Notes under the pieces: model-generated
What the model saw: only the letters and a program-made list of their open reading frames with translations
Database searches by the model: none
Told to the model about the DNA's origin: nothing
From: a virus
Length of the DNA: 64,000 bases
IMG/VR virus record: IMGVR_UViG_3300020160_002696
Location: 1-64,000 of that record
Strand: one strand, 5' to 3'
Shown here: one piece after another, positions 25,494-33,893 of the stretch
Layout of the letters: the number at the start of each line of letters is the position of its first letter
How positions within the stretch are numbered: the first letter of the stretch is position 1
Translations under genes and position numbers: made by a program

Positions 25494-25948
25494 TATATTG
25501 TAGTTGAATTTGTTGCACCATAAACAAAATCCATATAGAATAGGTGACCACTTGGACCACTTGGTTTAATATAATCAGGATGATCCTCAGTCTTCATTTC
25601 CTCAAAATCTTTACCTTCAACAAGAGCATCAATTTTTCTATCTCTATTTTCTATCTTAACTTCTTGTTTGATTTTCTTCATTTCATCACCAGAATTACCA
25701 CCACCTATTGGTGCTACTGATACTAAATCTTGTCCTATTGTTTGAGCAGCAACTCTCATTGCAATTGGTAGTAAACTACCATAATCAGGTTGTGAAGTTA
25801 TTATACTATCTGGTGCAGTAACTATTTCATTAGTGGCATGTAGTTCAGCATATTGTGACATCCACTCTTTTTTATCTTCTGAGATTTTCATACTATTAAG
25901 TACTGAATCCCATTTCTTTAGTGTTTCTTCTTTGTTTAATTTTTCCAT
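25493..25948 (-). CDS. Short protein resembling the N-terminal part of a gp23-type major capsid protein
   Basis: 151 aa. Residues about 57-80 (LLPIAMRVAAQTIGQDLVSV followed by API) and 131-144 (SGHLFYMDFVYG) match the two consecutive strands of T4 gp23-like capsid proteins, where the pattern is RR-x-x-x-x-LIA-x-D-x-x-GVQPM ... PTGLIFxMRxxYG. Between them lies an unusual Lys/Glu-rich insert of about 45 residues. The rest of a capsid protein (over 350 aa) is absent, and stop TAA follows immediately. It may be a capsid-gene fragment, a vertex/decoration paralogue, or a domain reused to interact with the shell. Lies just downstream of a strong terminator. Confidence 0.5.
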   Translation of the reverse strand: MEKLNKEETLKKWDSVLNSMKISEDKKEWMSQYAELHATNEIVTAPDSIITSQPDYGSLLPIAMRVAAQTIGQDLVSVAPIGGGNSGDEMKKIKQEVKIENRDRKIDALVEGKDFEEMKTEDHPDYIKPSGPSGHLFYMDFVYGATNSTTI

Positions 25949-25952
25949 AAAA

Positions 25953-25980
25953 AAAGTTTTCTATTTATATAGAAAACTTT
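25953..25980. terminator. Hairpin terminator with 12-bp stem
   Basis: AAAGTTTTCTAT / ATAGAAAACTTT around a 4-base loop, followed on the minus strand by T7 that runs to the next ATG (25948). It ends the message of the leader-protein trio at 27825-25990. Confidence 0.8.
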
Positions 25981-25989
25981 ATAATATGT

Positions 25990-26379
25990 TTATTCTAAAC
26001 CATATTCTGATTTTATCTCATCAAATAATTCTGAGTAATCATCATCACTCATATCTTTATCATAAGTACTTTTATACCAGCTAATCATTTCTCCAATAAC
26101 AACATCTTGTGCTTCACCATTATTGTGGTCAATATACCAATCATATTCTGAATCATAATCTTCTTCCCAATCAGGATCTACCCATTCCATAATTTCAAGA
26201 TCATATCTAGAAGCAACTTCATTATCAGAATATTCTTCTTTTATTCTTGTAATTGCCAAATCTAAGTCAAATTGACCTGTAGATGTTTCTTGTTTAGTAT
26301 CATCTTTGTCATCAAATCCTAATACTGGGTTAATGTTTTCATCATCACTGATGTCTTCAAATGTTTTTATGTATTTCAT
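25990..26379 (-). CDS. Acidic putative injected protein with capsid-targeting-like leader
   Basis: 129 aa beginning MKYIKTFEDIS, of the leader class with a Lys-rich start and F-E. The mature part is extremely acidic (SDDENI, VDPDWEEDYDSEYDWYIDHN, DMSDDDYSELFDE), a composition seen in DNA-mimic proteins that inhibit DNA-binding enzymes; that role is inference only. Third gene of a row of three leader-bearing proteins, followed directly by a strong terminator. Confidence 0.65.
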   Translation of the reverse strand: MKYIKTFEDISDDENINPVLGFDDKDDTKQETSTGQFDLDLAITRIKEEYSDNEVASRYDLEIMEWVDPDWEEDYDSEYDWYIDHNNGEAQDVVIGEMISWYKSTYDKDMSDDDYSELFDEIKSEYGLE

Positions 26380-26386
26380 AGTATTT

Positions 26387-26866
26387 TTATTTATGTTTTC
26401 CTTCTAATATCATTATATCAAACTCACTATCTTTCATAGCAAGTGCAAATGTGTGTCCTAATTGTTCTACTTTATGTTGAACATCTTGTGCAACCTCCAT
26501 AAACCCATAAGTCTTGGAAGTAGGTATTCCAAATGCTCTTCCATTTCTTTGTTGGTCAGCAGTCAATATATCATATGTTTCTCTAAATCTTATTATATAA
26601 CCTTTGTAATAACCTTTTATATCTTTAATATTACCTGCTGCAGTTCTATCTTCATGTTCTTGATATAAATCATCAAAACTTTTATCAGATGTTCTAACTG
26701 CATATAAATCTCCACTCTCATCTTCTAAATTCCAACGTCTTTGTAAATGATAGTTTATTGTATAAGTAAGATTATGGTCTCCAAACTCAGTTAGTAAAAA
26801 TCTTAGTTTATCTTCATCTTCAAATATATCATTTGATAAACTCTCTGTAAACTTTCTCATTCTCAT
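26387..26866 (-). CDS. Putative injected protein with leader-like start
   Basis: 159 aa beginning MRMRKFTESLSND; a second ATG two codons in would give MRKFTESL, closer to the family. The start overlaps the upstream stop as TAATG. A middle block (YYKGYIIRFRETYDILTADQQRNGRAFGIP split here for reading: YYKGYIIRFRETYD, then QQRNGRAFG) has alternating strands and Arg residues. No family recognised. It is coupled to the 319-aa leader protein upstream. Confidence 0.62.
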   Translation of the reverse strand: MRMRKFTESLSNDIFEDEDKLRFLLTEFGDHNLTYTINYHLQRRWNLEDESGDLYAVRTSDKSFDDLYQEHEDRTAAGNIKDIKGYYKGYIIRFRETYDILTADQQRNGRAFGIPTSKTYGFMEVAQDVQHKVEQLGHTFALAMKDSEFDIMILEGKHK

Positions 26867-27825
26867 TATTTCAATTTTATATGTATATTTAACCAGAATG
26901 ATTGGGCTTTAACACTTATTAAAACTTTATCAGACCATTTTTTACTTAATATCCAGTTACTAAAGTTACCTTTAATATTAAATAATTCTCCTTCATCTAA
27001 TTTACCATTATCCCATTTACCAATACCATAATAACCAAATGATAAAACTTTATCAACTAATGTTGGTTTTGACCTTTGTTCATGATAACCTGGTGTAAAA
27101 TCTTTCATATCTGTTTTTATCTTACCTAATAAAAGAATATCTTGATATGATAAATTAACTAACTCTTTTTTCAAAGAAGCTGCAGATTTTAAGTCTAATT
27201 GAACAATCCATTTAATTACAGATTGTGATAATTTGAATTGACCAATTGGTAATGATTCTTCATAAGAAATACCATACTCAAATTTACCATCACATTTAAT
27301 ACCAAAGTATAAATCAACTTCATTTTTTGCATAGTCAATCATCTCTACATATTTAGATAAAGATTTGAATCTACTAAATACTATCTTAACATCATCAGAA
27401 ATCAATTTTGGATAGTGATAGAACAACAAAAACTCATCAGGTGACTTATCTAATGTTGGTTGTCCATTCTTCTGTCCTAAGGCAGTTAATGCTTTCAAAA
27501 AAGAATTAAATATACCTTTTCCTGCTAATGTAATTTCAGATTCTAAAAGGTCTTCAACTTCTGTAGAAGCAGATACTTTAGCTTCTGGATGTTCTTGTAA
27601 ACCATTTTGTTGATAATCTTCAATTTGTTTCTTTATATCAGCTTGTTCTCTTGAATCTAATAGGTTAATAGCATTTGATAGTTTAATATCAGGTGTTATT
27701 TCACCTAAAAATCTATTTACTATATTTTTAATGTATTCATCATCATATAATGATTCAACCCATTCTCCTATAGAGTTGAAGTCTTCTTTACTTTCTTTGA
27801 TGAATTCTAAATATTTCTTTATCAT
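26866..27825 (-). CDS. Putative injected protein with capsid-targeting-like leader (319 aa)
   Basis: 319 aa beginning MIKKYLEFIKES, the clearest relative of T4 MKTYQEFIAE; a prohead protease cut would fall after IKE (residue 11). The rest has helices with GE and KSAAS turns, a DKSPDEFLLFYHYPKL segment, a central LPIGQFKLSQSVIKWIVQL helix and a C-terminal region ending SVKAQSFWLNIHIKLK. No enzymatic motif is recognised. First gene of a three-gene row of leader-bearing proteins, with an AATATATA box 4 bases before its ATG. Confidence 0.7.
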   Translation of the reverse strand: MIKKYLEFIKESKEDFNSIGEWVESLYDDEYIKNIVNRFLGEITPDIKLSNAINLLDSREQADIKKQIEDYQQNGLQEHPEAKVSASTEVEDLLESEITLAGKGIFNSFLKALTALGQKNGQPTLDKSPDEFLLFYHYPKLISDDVKIVFSRFKSLSKYVEMIDYAKNEVDLYFGIKCDGKFEYGISYEESLPIGQFKLSQSVIKWIVQLDLKSAASLKKELVNLSYQDILLLGKIKTDMKDFTPGYHEQRSKPTLVDKVLSFGYYGIGKWDNGKLDEGELFNIKGNFSNWILSKKWSDKVLISVKAQSFWLNIHIKLK

Positions 27826-27829
27826 AGTC

Positions 27830-27837
27830 TATATATT
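27830..27837 (-). promoter_or_regulatory. AATATATA box 4 bases before ATG
   Basis: Minus-strand AATATATA, spacer GACT, ATG at 27825. Drives the three leader-protein genes down to the terminator at 25953-25980. Confidence 0.5.
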
Positions 27838-27880
27838 AAATTATATGATTACTTTTTTACTTTGGTTGTGTACATGTATT

Positions 27881-28033
27881 TCAAACATTATTTATTAAAT
27901 CTAATTGTTCTTGAGTTAATACTTCCATATTACAAGTAGTAATAAAAATACTAAGATCTTGTGGATTATTAATTATTGAATTAAATTCATCTTCATTTAA
28001 TCCTTGAATTTCTAAAAATTGATTTTCTTCCAT
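27881..28033 (-). CDS. Small acidic hypothetical protein (50 aa)
   Basis: 50 aa, MEENQFLEIQGLNED at the start, acidic and helical with one Cys near the middle and QEQLDLINNV at the end. ATG 28033 overlaps the stop of the adhesin-like gene (TAATG), typical of coupled genes here. Possibly a chaperone for the large beta-rich protein upstream, as tail-fibre genes are often followed by small assembly factors; that is inference. Confidence 0.55.
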   Translation of the reverse strand: MEENQFLEIQGLNEDEFNSIINNPQDLSIFITTCNMEVLTQEQLDLINNV

Positions 28034-29394
28034 TAGCTTATATTTATTTTGAATCTTCCACTATAAGTAACACCTGCAATTGTTGAGAATGTATATGAAC
28101 TAATTTTCAAGTTTTGTGTTGTACTTAAAGTTAAATCTTGTAAAGTTATTGTTGTTGATGCATTGGCAAATCTACCAAATGTAGATAATAGTGATATATT
28201 TGCGGATGATCCTATACCAATTACATCAAAATCAATAGATGATCTTTGAGTTGTATCACCATATAATGAATATGAACTTGTTCCAACTCTAGTAAGAATT
28301 GGTGTAGTAGTTTTTATGGTATCTGTTTTGATTTTAAAATTGACTGGATTTCTTAATTCTGTATAACAAAATCTACCATCAGGTAAACTAATACCAGTAG
28401 TTCTTAAATCTAATGTGAATGAATCAGTTAAATTAAATTGTTCACTTACCACCATCATATCAGGTGTAAAAACTATAGAATTTTCTGTAGTTGTAATAGG
28501 TAGTTCAACTATAAAACCCTGAAATACACCAAGTACACCAAGTGTTGATGTTGAGGTTGTGTTTGTATTTGGTGAGTATTGATTACTATAAAAATAACTA
28601 CCACCAACGGATCCATTTGTTCTTAACCATTCATACATTATCCCAGTTAAAAATGAATTAGCACTCATAAATTTATTCATATCTATTGGAGCAGAATAAG
28701 GATTTGATATAAGTATATATGAAAGTGAATTAATTGAATTTTTCTCAAAAGGTATTCTTATAACACCAGAATTGAGCTTTCCAGTAACACTAACATTATT
28801 TGTAGTTATAGTCCAAGGTGCAGGTGTTAGTGAGAATGTATTTGGTGTTCTGATTAAAAATCCAGTTCCAGGTATAAATATACTTGCTGCAACATTAACA
28901 CCCACATTGGTGGCATTAAAGTAGTAAAATTCAGAATGTAAATTTGAAAGAGGATTATATACATAAAATCTATTACTTAATGTTCCAGTTGATAGTGATT
29001 GTGTAGTTTTACCACCTATTGGATCACCCAATTGTCTATAATCTAATCTAGCTACATTAAAAGGTAAAGTTCTTGATATAGTAAGTTTAACACTTGTTGT
29101 ATCAACATTAGGATTATATAAAGCCAATGCTCCATTACTGGATATGTTAAAAGTTACCCCAGAGGCAGCCTGTGTTATGTTTCTATTTACTCTAATATAT
29201 GTATTTGTTGATATTGTAATTGTTCCACTATCTAAAAATAAATCTAAACAACTTATACTACCATGAGTAGCTGTTGTATATGTACCAGCTATTCTTGCTA
29301 TCATATTTACATTTGGAGTACCATTATTCCAAGAAGAACCATTCCAAGTTGTTGTAGTTCCAAATCCCAATGTAGATGGAGTAATATTTCTCAT
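28033..29394 (-). CDS. Flavobacterial surface-protein-like virion protein
   Basis: 453 aa, beta-rich, no signal peptide. The start (TTTWNGSSWNNGTPNV, then AGTYTT...GSISCLDLFL, then TYIRVNRNITQ) closely follows a pattern common in large secreted surface proteins of Flavobacteriia, where TWNGTSWSNGTP begins a beta-helix region. Later come NPYSAPIDMNKF and an FVYNPLSNLHSEFYYF-type region also usual in that group. It lies next to the collagen-like fibres in the tail module. The likely explanation is a receptor-binding or decoy domain taken from a host adhesin. Overlaps the next gene's start by one base. Confidence 0.68.
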   Translation of the reverse strand: MRNITPSTLGFGTTTTWNGSSWNNGTPNVNMIARIAGTYTTATHGSISCLDLFLDSGTITISTNTYIRVNRNITQAASGVTFNISSNGALALYNPNVDTTSVKLTISRTLPFNVARLDYRQLGDPIGGKTTQSLSTGTLSNRFYVYNPLSNLHSEFYYFNATNVGVNVAASIFIPGTGFLIRTPNTFSLTPAPWTITTNNVSVTGKLNSGVIRIPFEKNSINSLSYILISNPYSAPIDMNKFMSANSFLTGIMYEWLRTNGSVGGSYFYSNQYSPNTNTTSTSTLGVLGVFQGFIVELPITTTENSIVFTPDMMVVSEQFNLTDSFTLDLRTTGISLPDGRFCYTELRNPVNFKIKTDTIKTTTPILTRVGTSSYSLYGDTTQRSSIDFDVIGIGSSANISLLSTFGRFANASTTITLQDLTLSTTQNLKISSYTFSTIAGVTYSGRFKINIS

Positions 29395-31148
29395 TATGCA
29401 AATTTTAATTTTCCACTTACTATAACTTCTGGACTAGATGCAGAATAAACTAATATATCTGCTAGTGAGTTAGCTCCATATGTAGTAGCAACAACATCAC
29501 TTGTTGTACTAATAACTACACCTGATCCAACCACAGTTATTTGTCCTGATGACTTTTGTAATAATGTAATTGATGTTCCTTCTACAAATGTTAAAGATGA
29601 GGTTAGTAGTAGGTTTATACTAGCAGTACCAGTATAAACTAATGTCTTTAAAAAATCATTATCTGTCACTGTGTAAGTTCCTGAAATAATACTTGAAGTT
29701 ATGTTACTAAAAGAGTAATATTGACTTCCAGTTGGACCTTGACTTCCAGTTGGACCTTGACTTCCAGTTGGACCTTGACTTCCAGTTGGACCTTGACTTC
29801 CAGTTGGACCAATATCACCAGGTACACCAACTGCCCCGGATAAGTTAATTTGCCAATTAGAGTATGTTTGACCTGACAATCCATTATCCTCTGTACATGT
29901 AACACTCATTGTTCCAGTCAATGGAAAGTAACTATTAATAATAGCATGAAAATGGTCAGTTGGATTATCATTAGGTGATACTATTATAGTTTGTGATGGT
30001 GTATATGCTAATGATGTACCAACTAAAAAATCTCTCTCAAATCCAATTTCTGGTATAGTAAAAGTATCTGATGAAGTAGTTGAGTATCTATCACCATCAG
30101 CACCAGTAGGACCTTGTGGACCATCAGTACCAGTAGGACCTTGTGGACCAGTAGTACCTTGTGGACCAGTAGGACCATCAGCACCAGTAGGACCTTGTGG
30201 ACCATCAGTACCAGTAGGACCTTGTGGACCATCAGCACCAGTAAGACCTTGTGGACCAGTAGGACCTTGTGGACCAGTAGGACCTTGTGGACCAGTTGCA
30301 CCAATAAAAACACTATTATTTATTAATAAAGTATCTTGATTACTGGATAAAATTAAAGGAGATGCAGTTGTACCTAAATTAATATTACTTACAACTAATG
30401 ATTCACCATCAGTTGATAAAGGAACACCACCAATATAAATTGTTTGTCCTGAAACATGTAAACTTTTCCATTGTGATGCACTTGTTCCTAAGTTGTATAT
30501 ACTATCTTGAGATGGTATAATATCAGTTATAATATTGGTAAATCTAGATTCTACATAATTTATGATATAATTTTGTACATTTTTATCAATTAACAAAGGA
30601 ACTTTTTGAGTTAAAATATCTATTTGCTCTCTTAATTTAATTAATGATAATTTTGACTCATTTGAAGTAGAAAACTCTAAAGTAATTATTCTATTACTCT
30701 TTAGATTTATTTTTAATAAATTACCAGATACATTAGTATTATTAATAGTAAATGGATCAATAGTATATTTTACAACTAAATCTATACCAAGTATTTTAAT
30801 ATTTCTATCTGATTGTGCTAAAGGTCTTAAAAAAGTATCATAACTATAAGGAGCAGTTGTATAACCAACTACAGGTTGTGAATTGTCAATATAATCATTT
30901 GTTTGTAACAATGTTGATATTTGTTCAAGTAATATAGATTTTGCTAAAATAGGCTCATCAGTATTGATAAAGTCTAATTTAATTTCTTTACTACTTTTTA
31001 AGATAATTCTAAGTAAATTAACTTCGTCTATAACATCAGTTATAAATGTTGGTTTAACAGTATAAGTTAAACTACCAGTATTATCATAAAATTTAATGTT
31101 TTTATCAGAACCAATTGGCTTTAAGAAACTATTACTACTATAACTCAT
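29394..31148 (-). CDS. Collagen-like tail fibre with duplicated N-terminal domain (584 aa)
   Basis: 584 aa. N-terminal domain at 1-85 ([18 protein letters not shown]), repeated at about 100-195 ([18 protein letters not shown]). Then the fibre motif [17 protein letters not shown] near 216, a first collagen stretch about 283-353 of GPQGPTG-type triplets, an 85-residue beta module starting [10 protein letters not shown] and ending [10 protein letters not shown], a second collagen stretch about 442-477, and a C-terminal head domain of about 100 residues ([13 protein letters not shown] to VSGKLKFA). This is the modular plan of phage receptor-binding fibres; the collagen parts form a trimeric rod. 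Paralogue of the protein at 32703. Confidence 0.82.
   Translation of the reverse strand: MSYSSNSFLKPIGSDKNIKFYDNTGSLTYTVKPTFITDVIDEVNLLRIILKSSKEIKLDFINTDEPILAKSILLEQISTLLQTNDYIDNSQPVVGYTTAPYSYDTFLRPLAQSDRNIKILGIDLVVKYTIDPFTINNTNVSGNLLKINLKSNRIITLEFSTSNESKLSLIKLREQIDILTQKVPLLIDKNVQNYIINYVESRFTNIITDIIPSQDSIYNLGTSASQWKSLHVSGQTIYIGGVPLSTDGESLVVSNINLGTTASPLILSSNQDTLLINNSVFIGATGPQGPTGPQGPTGPQGLTGADGPQGPTGTDGPQGPTGADGPTGPQGTTGPQGPTGTDGPQGPTGADGDRYSTTSSDTFTIPEIGFERDFLVGTSLAYTPSQTIIVSPNDNPTDHFHAIINSYFPLTGTMSVTCTEDNGLSGQTYSNWQINLSGAVGVPGDIGPTGSQGPTGSQGPTGSQGPTGSQGPTGSQYYSFSNITSSIISGTYTVTDNDFLKTLVYTGTASINLLLTSSLTFVEGTSITLLQKSSGQITVVGSGVVISTTSDVVATTYGANSLADILVYSASSPEVIVSGKLKFA
29721..29810. repeat. 18-bp tandem repeat, five copies
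   Basis: Five perfect copies of TTGACTTCCAGTTGGACC encode the second collagen-like stretch (GPTGSQ) of the fibre. Perfect DNA identity suggests recent slippage or recombination changing rod length. Confidence 0.9.
30100..30300. repeat. 9-bp-periodic collagen-coding repeat tract
   Basis: Interleaved 18- and 27-bp copies built on ACCTTGTGGACCA and ACCATCAGCACCAGTAGG, encoding GPQGPTG and GADGPQG triplets of the first collagen stretch. Copies are near-identical but mixed, consistent with unequal exchange. Confidence 0.85.
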
Positions 31149-31182
31149 TATCTATAAATATTTTTATTAAAGTATATATAAA

Positions 31183-31206
31183 AAATTATAAGTCAAATTA
31201 TAAGTC
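31183..31206. repeat. 12-bp direct repeat, two copies, between fibre genes
   Basis: AAATTATAAGTC occurs twice in tandem in the short gap between the two fibre genes, next to TATATATA. It may be an operator or simply a slippage product. Confidence 0.5.
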
Positions 31207-31221
31207 AATCTGATAGTATGT

Positions 31222-32703
31222 TTAATCAGTTGTTTTAGTATATTCTAAAATTAAATAAAAATTTTCAACAAAATAAGAATAAATACCTTCAAATCTTAAA
31301 GAATTGCTAGTTGTACCTATAAAATTACCAGGATTACTTCCCAATTCAGTAGTTTGTGAATTTAATAATGCCACTGGTGATATAGAAGTTCTATCAGTTC
31401 CTGGGCCAATTGGTTGTAAGTTTACAATATCTGCTCTTAAATAAAATGCAATAGATAAATTATGATTGATATTAACAGAGGTTTCTGATGAAGTGGCAGA
31501 AAATGAAATAACCTTTCTATAGATAGGTTTACCATCTATCCACATACCTCCTGTTAAAATCTCATTTGTTGAATATGATAGTGATGTAACTAAACCAGTA
31601 TCTGTAGGACCTGTAGGACCAATTGGACCTTGTAAACCATCAGCACCTGTAGGACCAATTGGACCTTGTAAACCATCAGCACCTGTAGGACCAATTGGAC
31701 CTTGTAAACCATCAGCACCTGTAGGACCTTGTATTTCTGTAAATGAACTAGTTGAACTAATTCCAGGTGTTCCACTTAAATTCATATACCAGTTACTATA
31801 AGTACCTGAACCTATAGAATTTTCAACAACTATTGAAATAAGTCCTGTTGAAAAGTCATAATAATCTACTTGTCCAGTAAAATAACCCCCTTCTGTCTCA
31901 TAATCAAAGTCATATAAATTAGGTAAGTCACTATAAACAACAACATTTTGTGAACTTGAATAAGCTAAATATGGATTCACTTCTAAATCTACAACTTGTC
32001 CAATTTCAGGAACTGATAAAGTAGTAGAAGATGTGGTATAATATCTATCTGCTTGCCCTTTTTCACCACTTAAATTCATATACCAAAAACTAAATGTCTC
32101 TCCAGTTGTAATACTTGTTGAAAAATCAACAACTAGTGTCATTTGTCCAGTTGTTTTATTATAGGAATCTATTCTACTTATAAAATAGTCACCACCAACT
32201 TCATAGTTATCATCATATAAATTTGGAATATCATTATAAACAATAACACTTTGTGCAGGTGTATAGGCTAAACCGATTTGTGTTTCCAAATCTATTACTT
32301 CACCAACAATTGGTAATTGAAATGGTGTACTTGATGTTGCACTATATCTATCTGCAGCACCTGTTGCACCAGTAGGACCTACAATAATAGAAACCTTACT
32401 AAAAATAGAGTCAACATAATTTTGTACATCTCTATCAATCAGATGTGGTACATTTTTAATTAGTGTGTCTATTTGTATTTGTATTCTTGTTAAAGCAAGT
32501 TTTGCCTCATTTATAGTTGAGAAGTGTAATGATATTATTCTTTTGGATTTTAAGTTAATTTTAAGTATATTATTACTTATAGAAACATTTTGTATAGCAA
32601 ATGGATCTATAGTATATTTAATATCATTAGTATCATCTAATATTTTTATATTTTTATCAGATGATGTAATTGGTCTTAAAAATTTATTATAACTATAACT
32701 CAT
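31222..32703 (-). CDS. Collagen-like tail fibre with two beta modules (493 aa)
   Basis: 493 aa, paralogue of the fibre at 31148. N-terminal domain 1-85 (YNKFLRPITSSDKNIKIL). Then two copies of the beta module found after collagen in many phage fibres (RYSATSSTPF ... SFWYMNLSG and RYYTTSSTTL ... YSNWYMNLSG), a collagen stretch from the 36-bp DNA repeats (GPTGADGLQGPI), and a C-terminal tip domain beginning EILTGGMWIDGKPIYRKVI, a form common at phage fibre tips. The tip probably contacts the receptor. Compared with its paralogue the order of collagen and beta modules is rearranged. Confidence 0.82.
   Translation of the reverse strand: MSYSYNKFLRPITSSDKNIKILDDTNDIKYTIDPFAIQNVSISNNILKINLKSKRIISLHFSTINEAKLALTRIQIQIDTLIKNVPHLIDRDVQNYVDSIFSKVSIIVGPTGATGAADRYSATSSTPFQLPIVGEVIDLETQIGLAYTPAQSVIVYNDIPNLYDDNYEVGGDYFISRIDSYNKTTGQMTLVVDFSTSITTGETFSFWYMNLSGEKGQADRYYTTSSTTLSVPEIGQVVDLEVNPYLAYSSSQNVVVYSDLPNLYDFDYETEGGYFTGQVDYYDFSTGLISIVVENSIGSGTYSNWYMNLSGTPGISSTSSFTEIQGPTGADGLQGPIGPTGADGLQGPIGPTGADGLQGPIGPTGPTDTGLVTSLSYSTNEILTGGMWIDGKPIYRKVISFSATSSETSVNINHNLSIAFYLRADIVNLQPIGPGTDRTSISPVALLNSQTTELGSNPGNFIGTTSNSLRFEGIYSYFVENFYLILEYTKTTD
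31611..31728. repeat. 36-bp tandem repeat, three copies plus part
   Basis: Three perfect copies of a 36-bp unit starting CTGTAGGACCAATTGGACC, then a 10-base partial, encode the GPTGADGLQGPI rod of the fibre. Perfect identity indicates recent expansion. Confidence 0.9.
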
Positions 32704-32717
32704 TATTTATATTATTT

Positions 32718-33845
32718 TTATTCAACTATAATTTCAATATTAACACCATCCAATAAGTTATGTGCTATATCAGAGAAGTTAAATGTTACAGAATATGTAC
32801 CAGGTGTTGTAATTAATGATAATTCTGTTGCAGTTGTGTCATGAATAATTAAGTTAGAAGGTTGCATTGACATAGTTCCTTCTCTGTTATCAACAATGTT
32901 ATCAACTAATAAATTAATTAATTGTGGTTTATCTAAAACACTTGAAGTACCATAAGTAACTAAGTTTATTGATGTAGAGAATGTTAATCCATCTGCAGTA
33001 GAGTAAGGACCATTAGTCAATCCATTAAATGCAATATAATCTCCATCACCACCAACTTGATTATAGAATGTCAATACAGGATCTTGATTATCAGCAGGGT
33101 AACCATCAATAATGTTAGAATTTGGATTTTCAATAATAAAGTTTAGTAATGAGTGTGCTTGATATGCATCATACTCTGTTAAAAATTGTAAGAATATTGT
33201 CCCATAACTTGCATCATCTATAATTAATATTGAACCGGTTTTTTCAATTGTTTCTATATTAGAAATCTCCATATAGATTAATGGTCTTGAAGGTGTTCCT
33301 TTATCCATAATCTTGATAGATTCTTCTTGTATATGAGTTTTAATATCTGTCCATTCTAAATTAGTGAATGATGTACTTGATTGATTAATTGAATCATTAA
33401 AGAAAGTATAACTATCATCAATAACACCAACCATTACTTCTAAAGTTACTGCATATTTTGTATTTGGATTTGTTAAGTATAATTGTTTAATTCTATTAGT
33501 AGAGTTACCTGTTAAACACATCATTTGTGCCATTGGATAAGTTTTTGTTAAATCATCATAAAAACTCCAAGTAATATAATTATCTTCTTCTATAACAGAT
33601 GCACTATTATACATTGCCTTAATTGCTAAGAAAGTTGCATTATCTCCTAAACCTAAGTGATTTAGTAAGTAATTTGTTTGACCTGCTTTAAGTAAAATTC
33701 TACTTTTAAGAAGTTGTTTGTAGGGCATTCTTAAATCTGATACTGTAAGTCTATCTACTATATTGGCACCATCAATTGCAATGAAATCACCACCATTTAC
33801 TTTAATATATTGTGCACCACTACCAAATATTGTTCCACATCCCAT
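32718..33845 (-). CDS. Structural (probably baseplate or fibre-attachment) protein
   Basis: 375 aa starting MGCGTIFGSGAQYIKV, mixed alpha/beta, with a VTLEVMVGVIDDSYTFFND core and a final Ig-like strand pattern (TTPGTYSVTFNFSD). No named family recognised. It stands between the collagen fibres and the 873-aa structural protein in one orientation, so it is likely a fibre-attachment or baseplate part. A TATATA tract lies about 20 bases before the ATG, giving a longer leader than the leader-protein genes. Confidence 0.68.
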   Translation of the reverse strand: MGCGTIFGSGAQYIKVNGGDFIAIDGANIVDRLTVSDLRMPYKQLLKSRILLKAGQTNYLLNHLGLGDNATFLAIKAMYNSASVIEEDNYITWSFYDDLTKTYPMAQMMCLTGNSTNRIKQLYLTNPNTKYAVTLEVMVGVIDDSYTFFNDSINQSSTSFTNLEWTDIKTHIQEESIKIMDKGTPSRPLIYMEISNIETIEKTGSILIIDDASYGTIFLQFLTEYDAYQAHSLLNFIIENPNSNIIDGYPADNQDPVLTFYNQVGGDGDYIAFNGLTNGPYSTADGLTFSTSINLVTYGTSSVLDKPQLINLLVDNIVDNREGTMSMQPSNLIIHDTTATELSLITTPGTYSVTFNFSDIAHNLLDGVNIEIIVE

Positions 33846-33893
33846 AATTAATTATTAATTTTAATGTATATATTAAAAACTAAAAACTATTTA

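Noticed and set aside
25953-25980. Exact T4 late promoter TATAAATA on the minus strand in the hairpin loop
   Set aside because: It lies inside the strong terminator stem-loop and reads into the T7 tract; chance in AT-rich sequence is more likely than a promoter, though it precedes ATG 25948.
29721-30300. Regular short direct repeats that could be taken for a CRISPR array
   Set aside because: No unique spacers; the repeats are in frame with a collagen-like protein and have 9-bp periodicity.
31611-31728. 36-bp repeats of CRISPR-like unit length
   Set aside because: Perfect tandem copies without spacers, coding GPTGADGLQGPI rods in a fibre gene.
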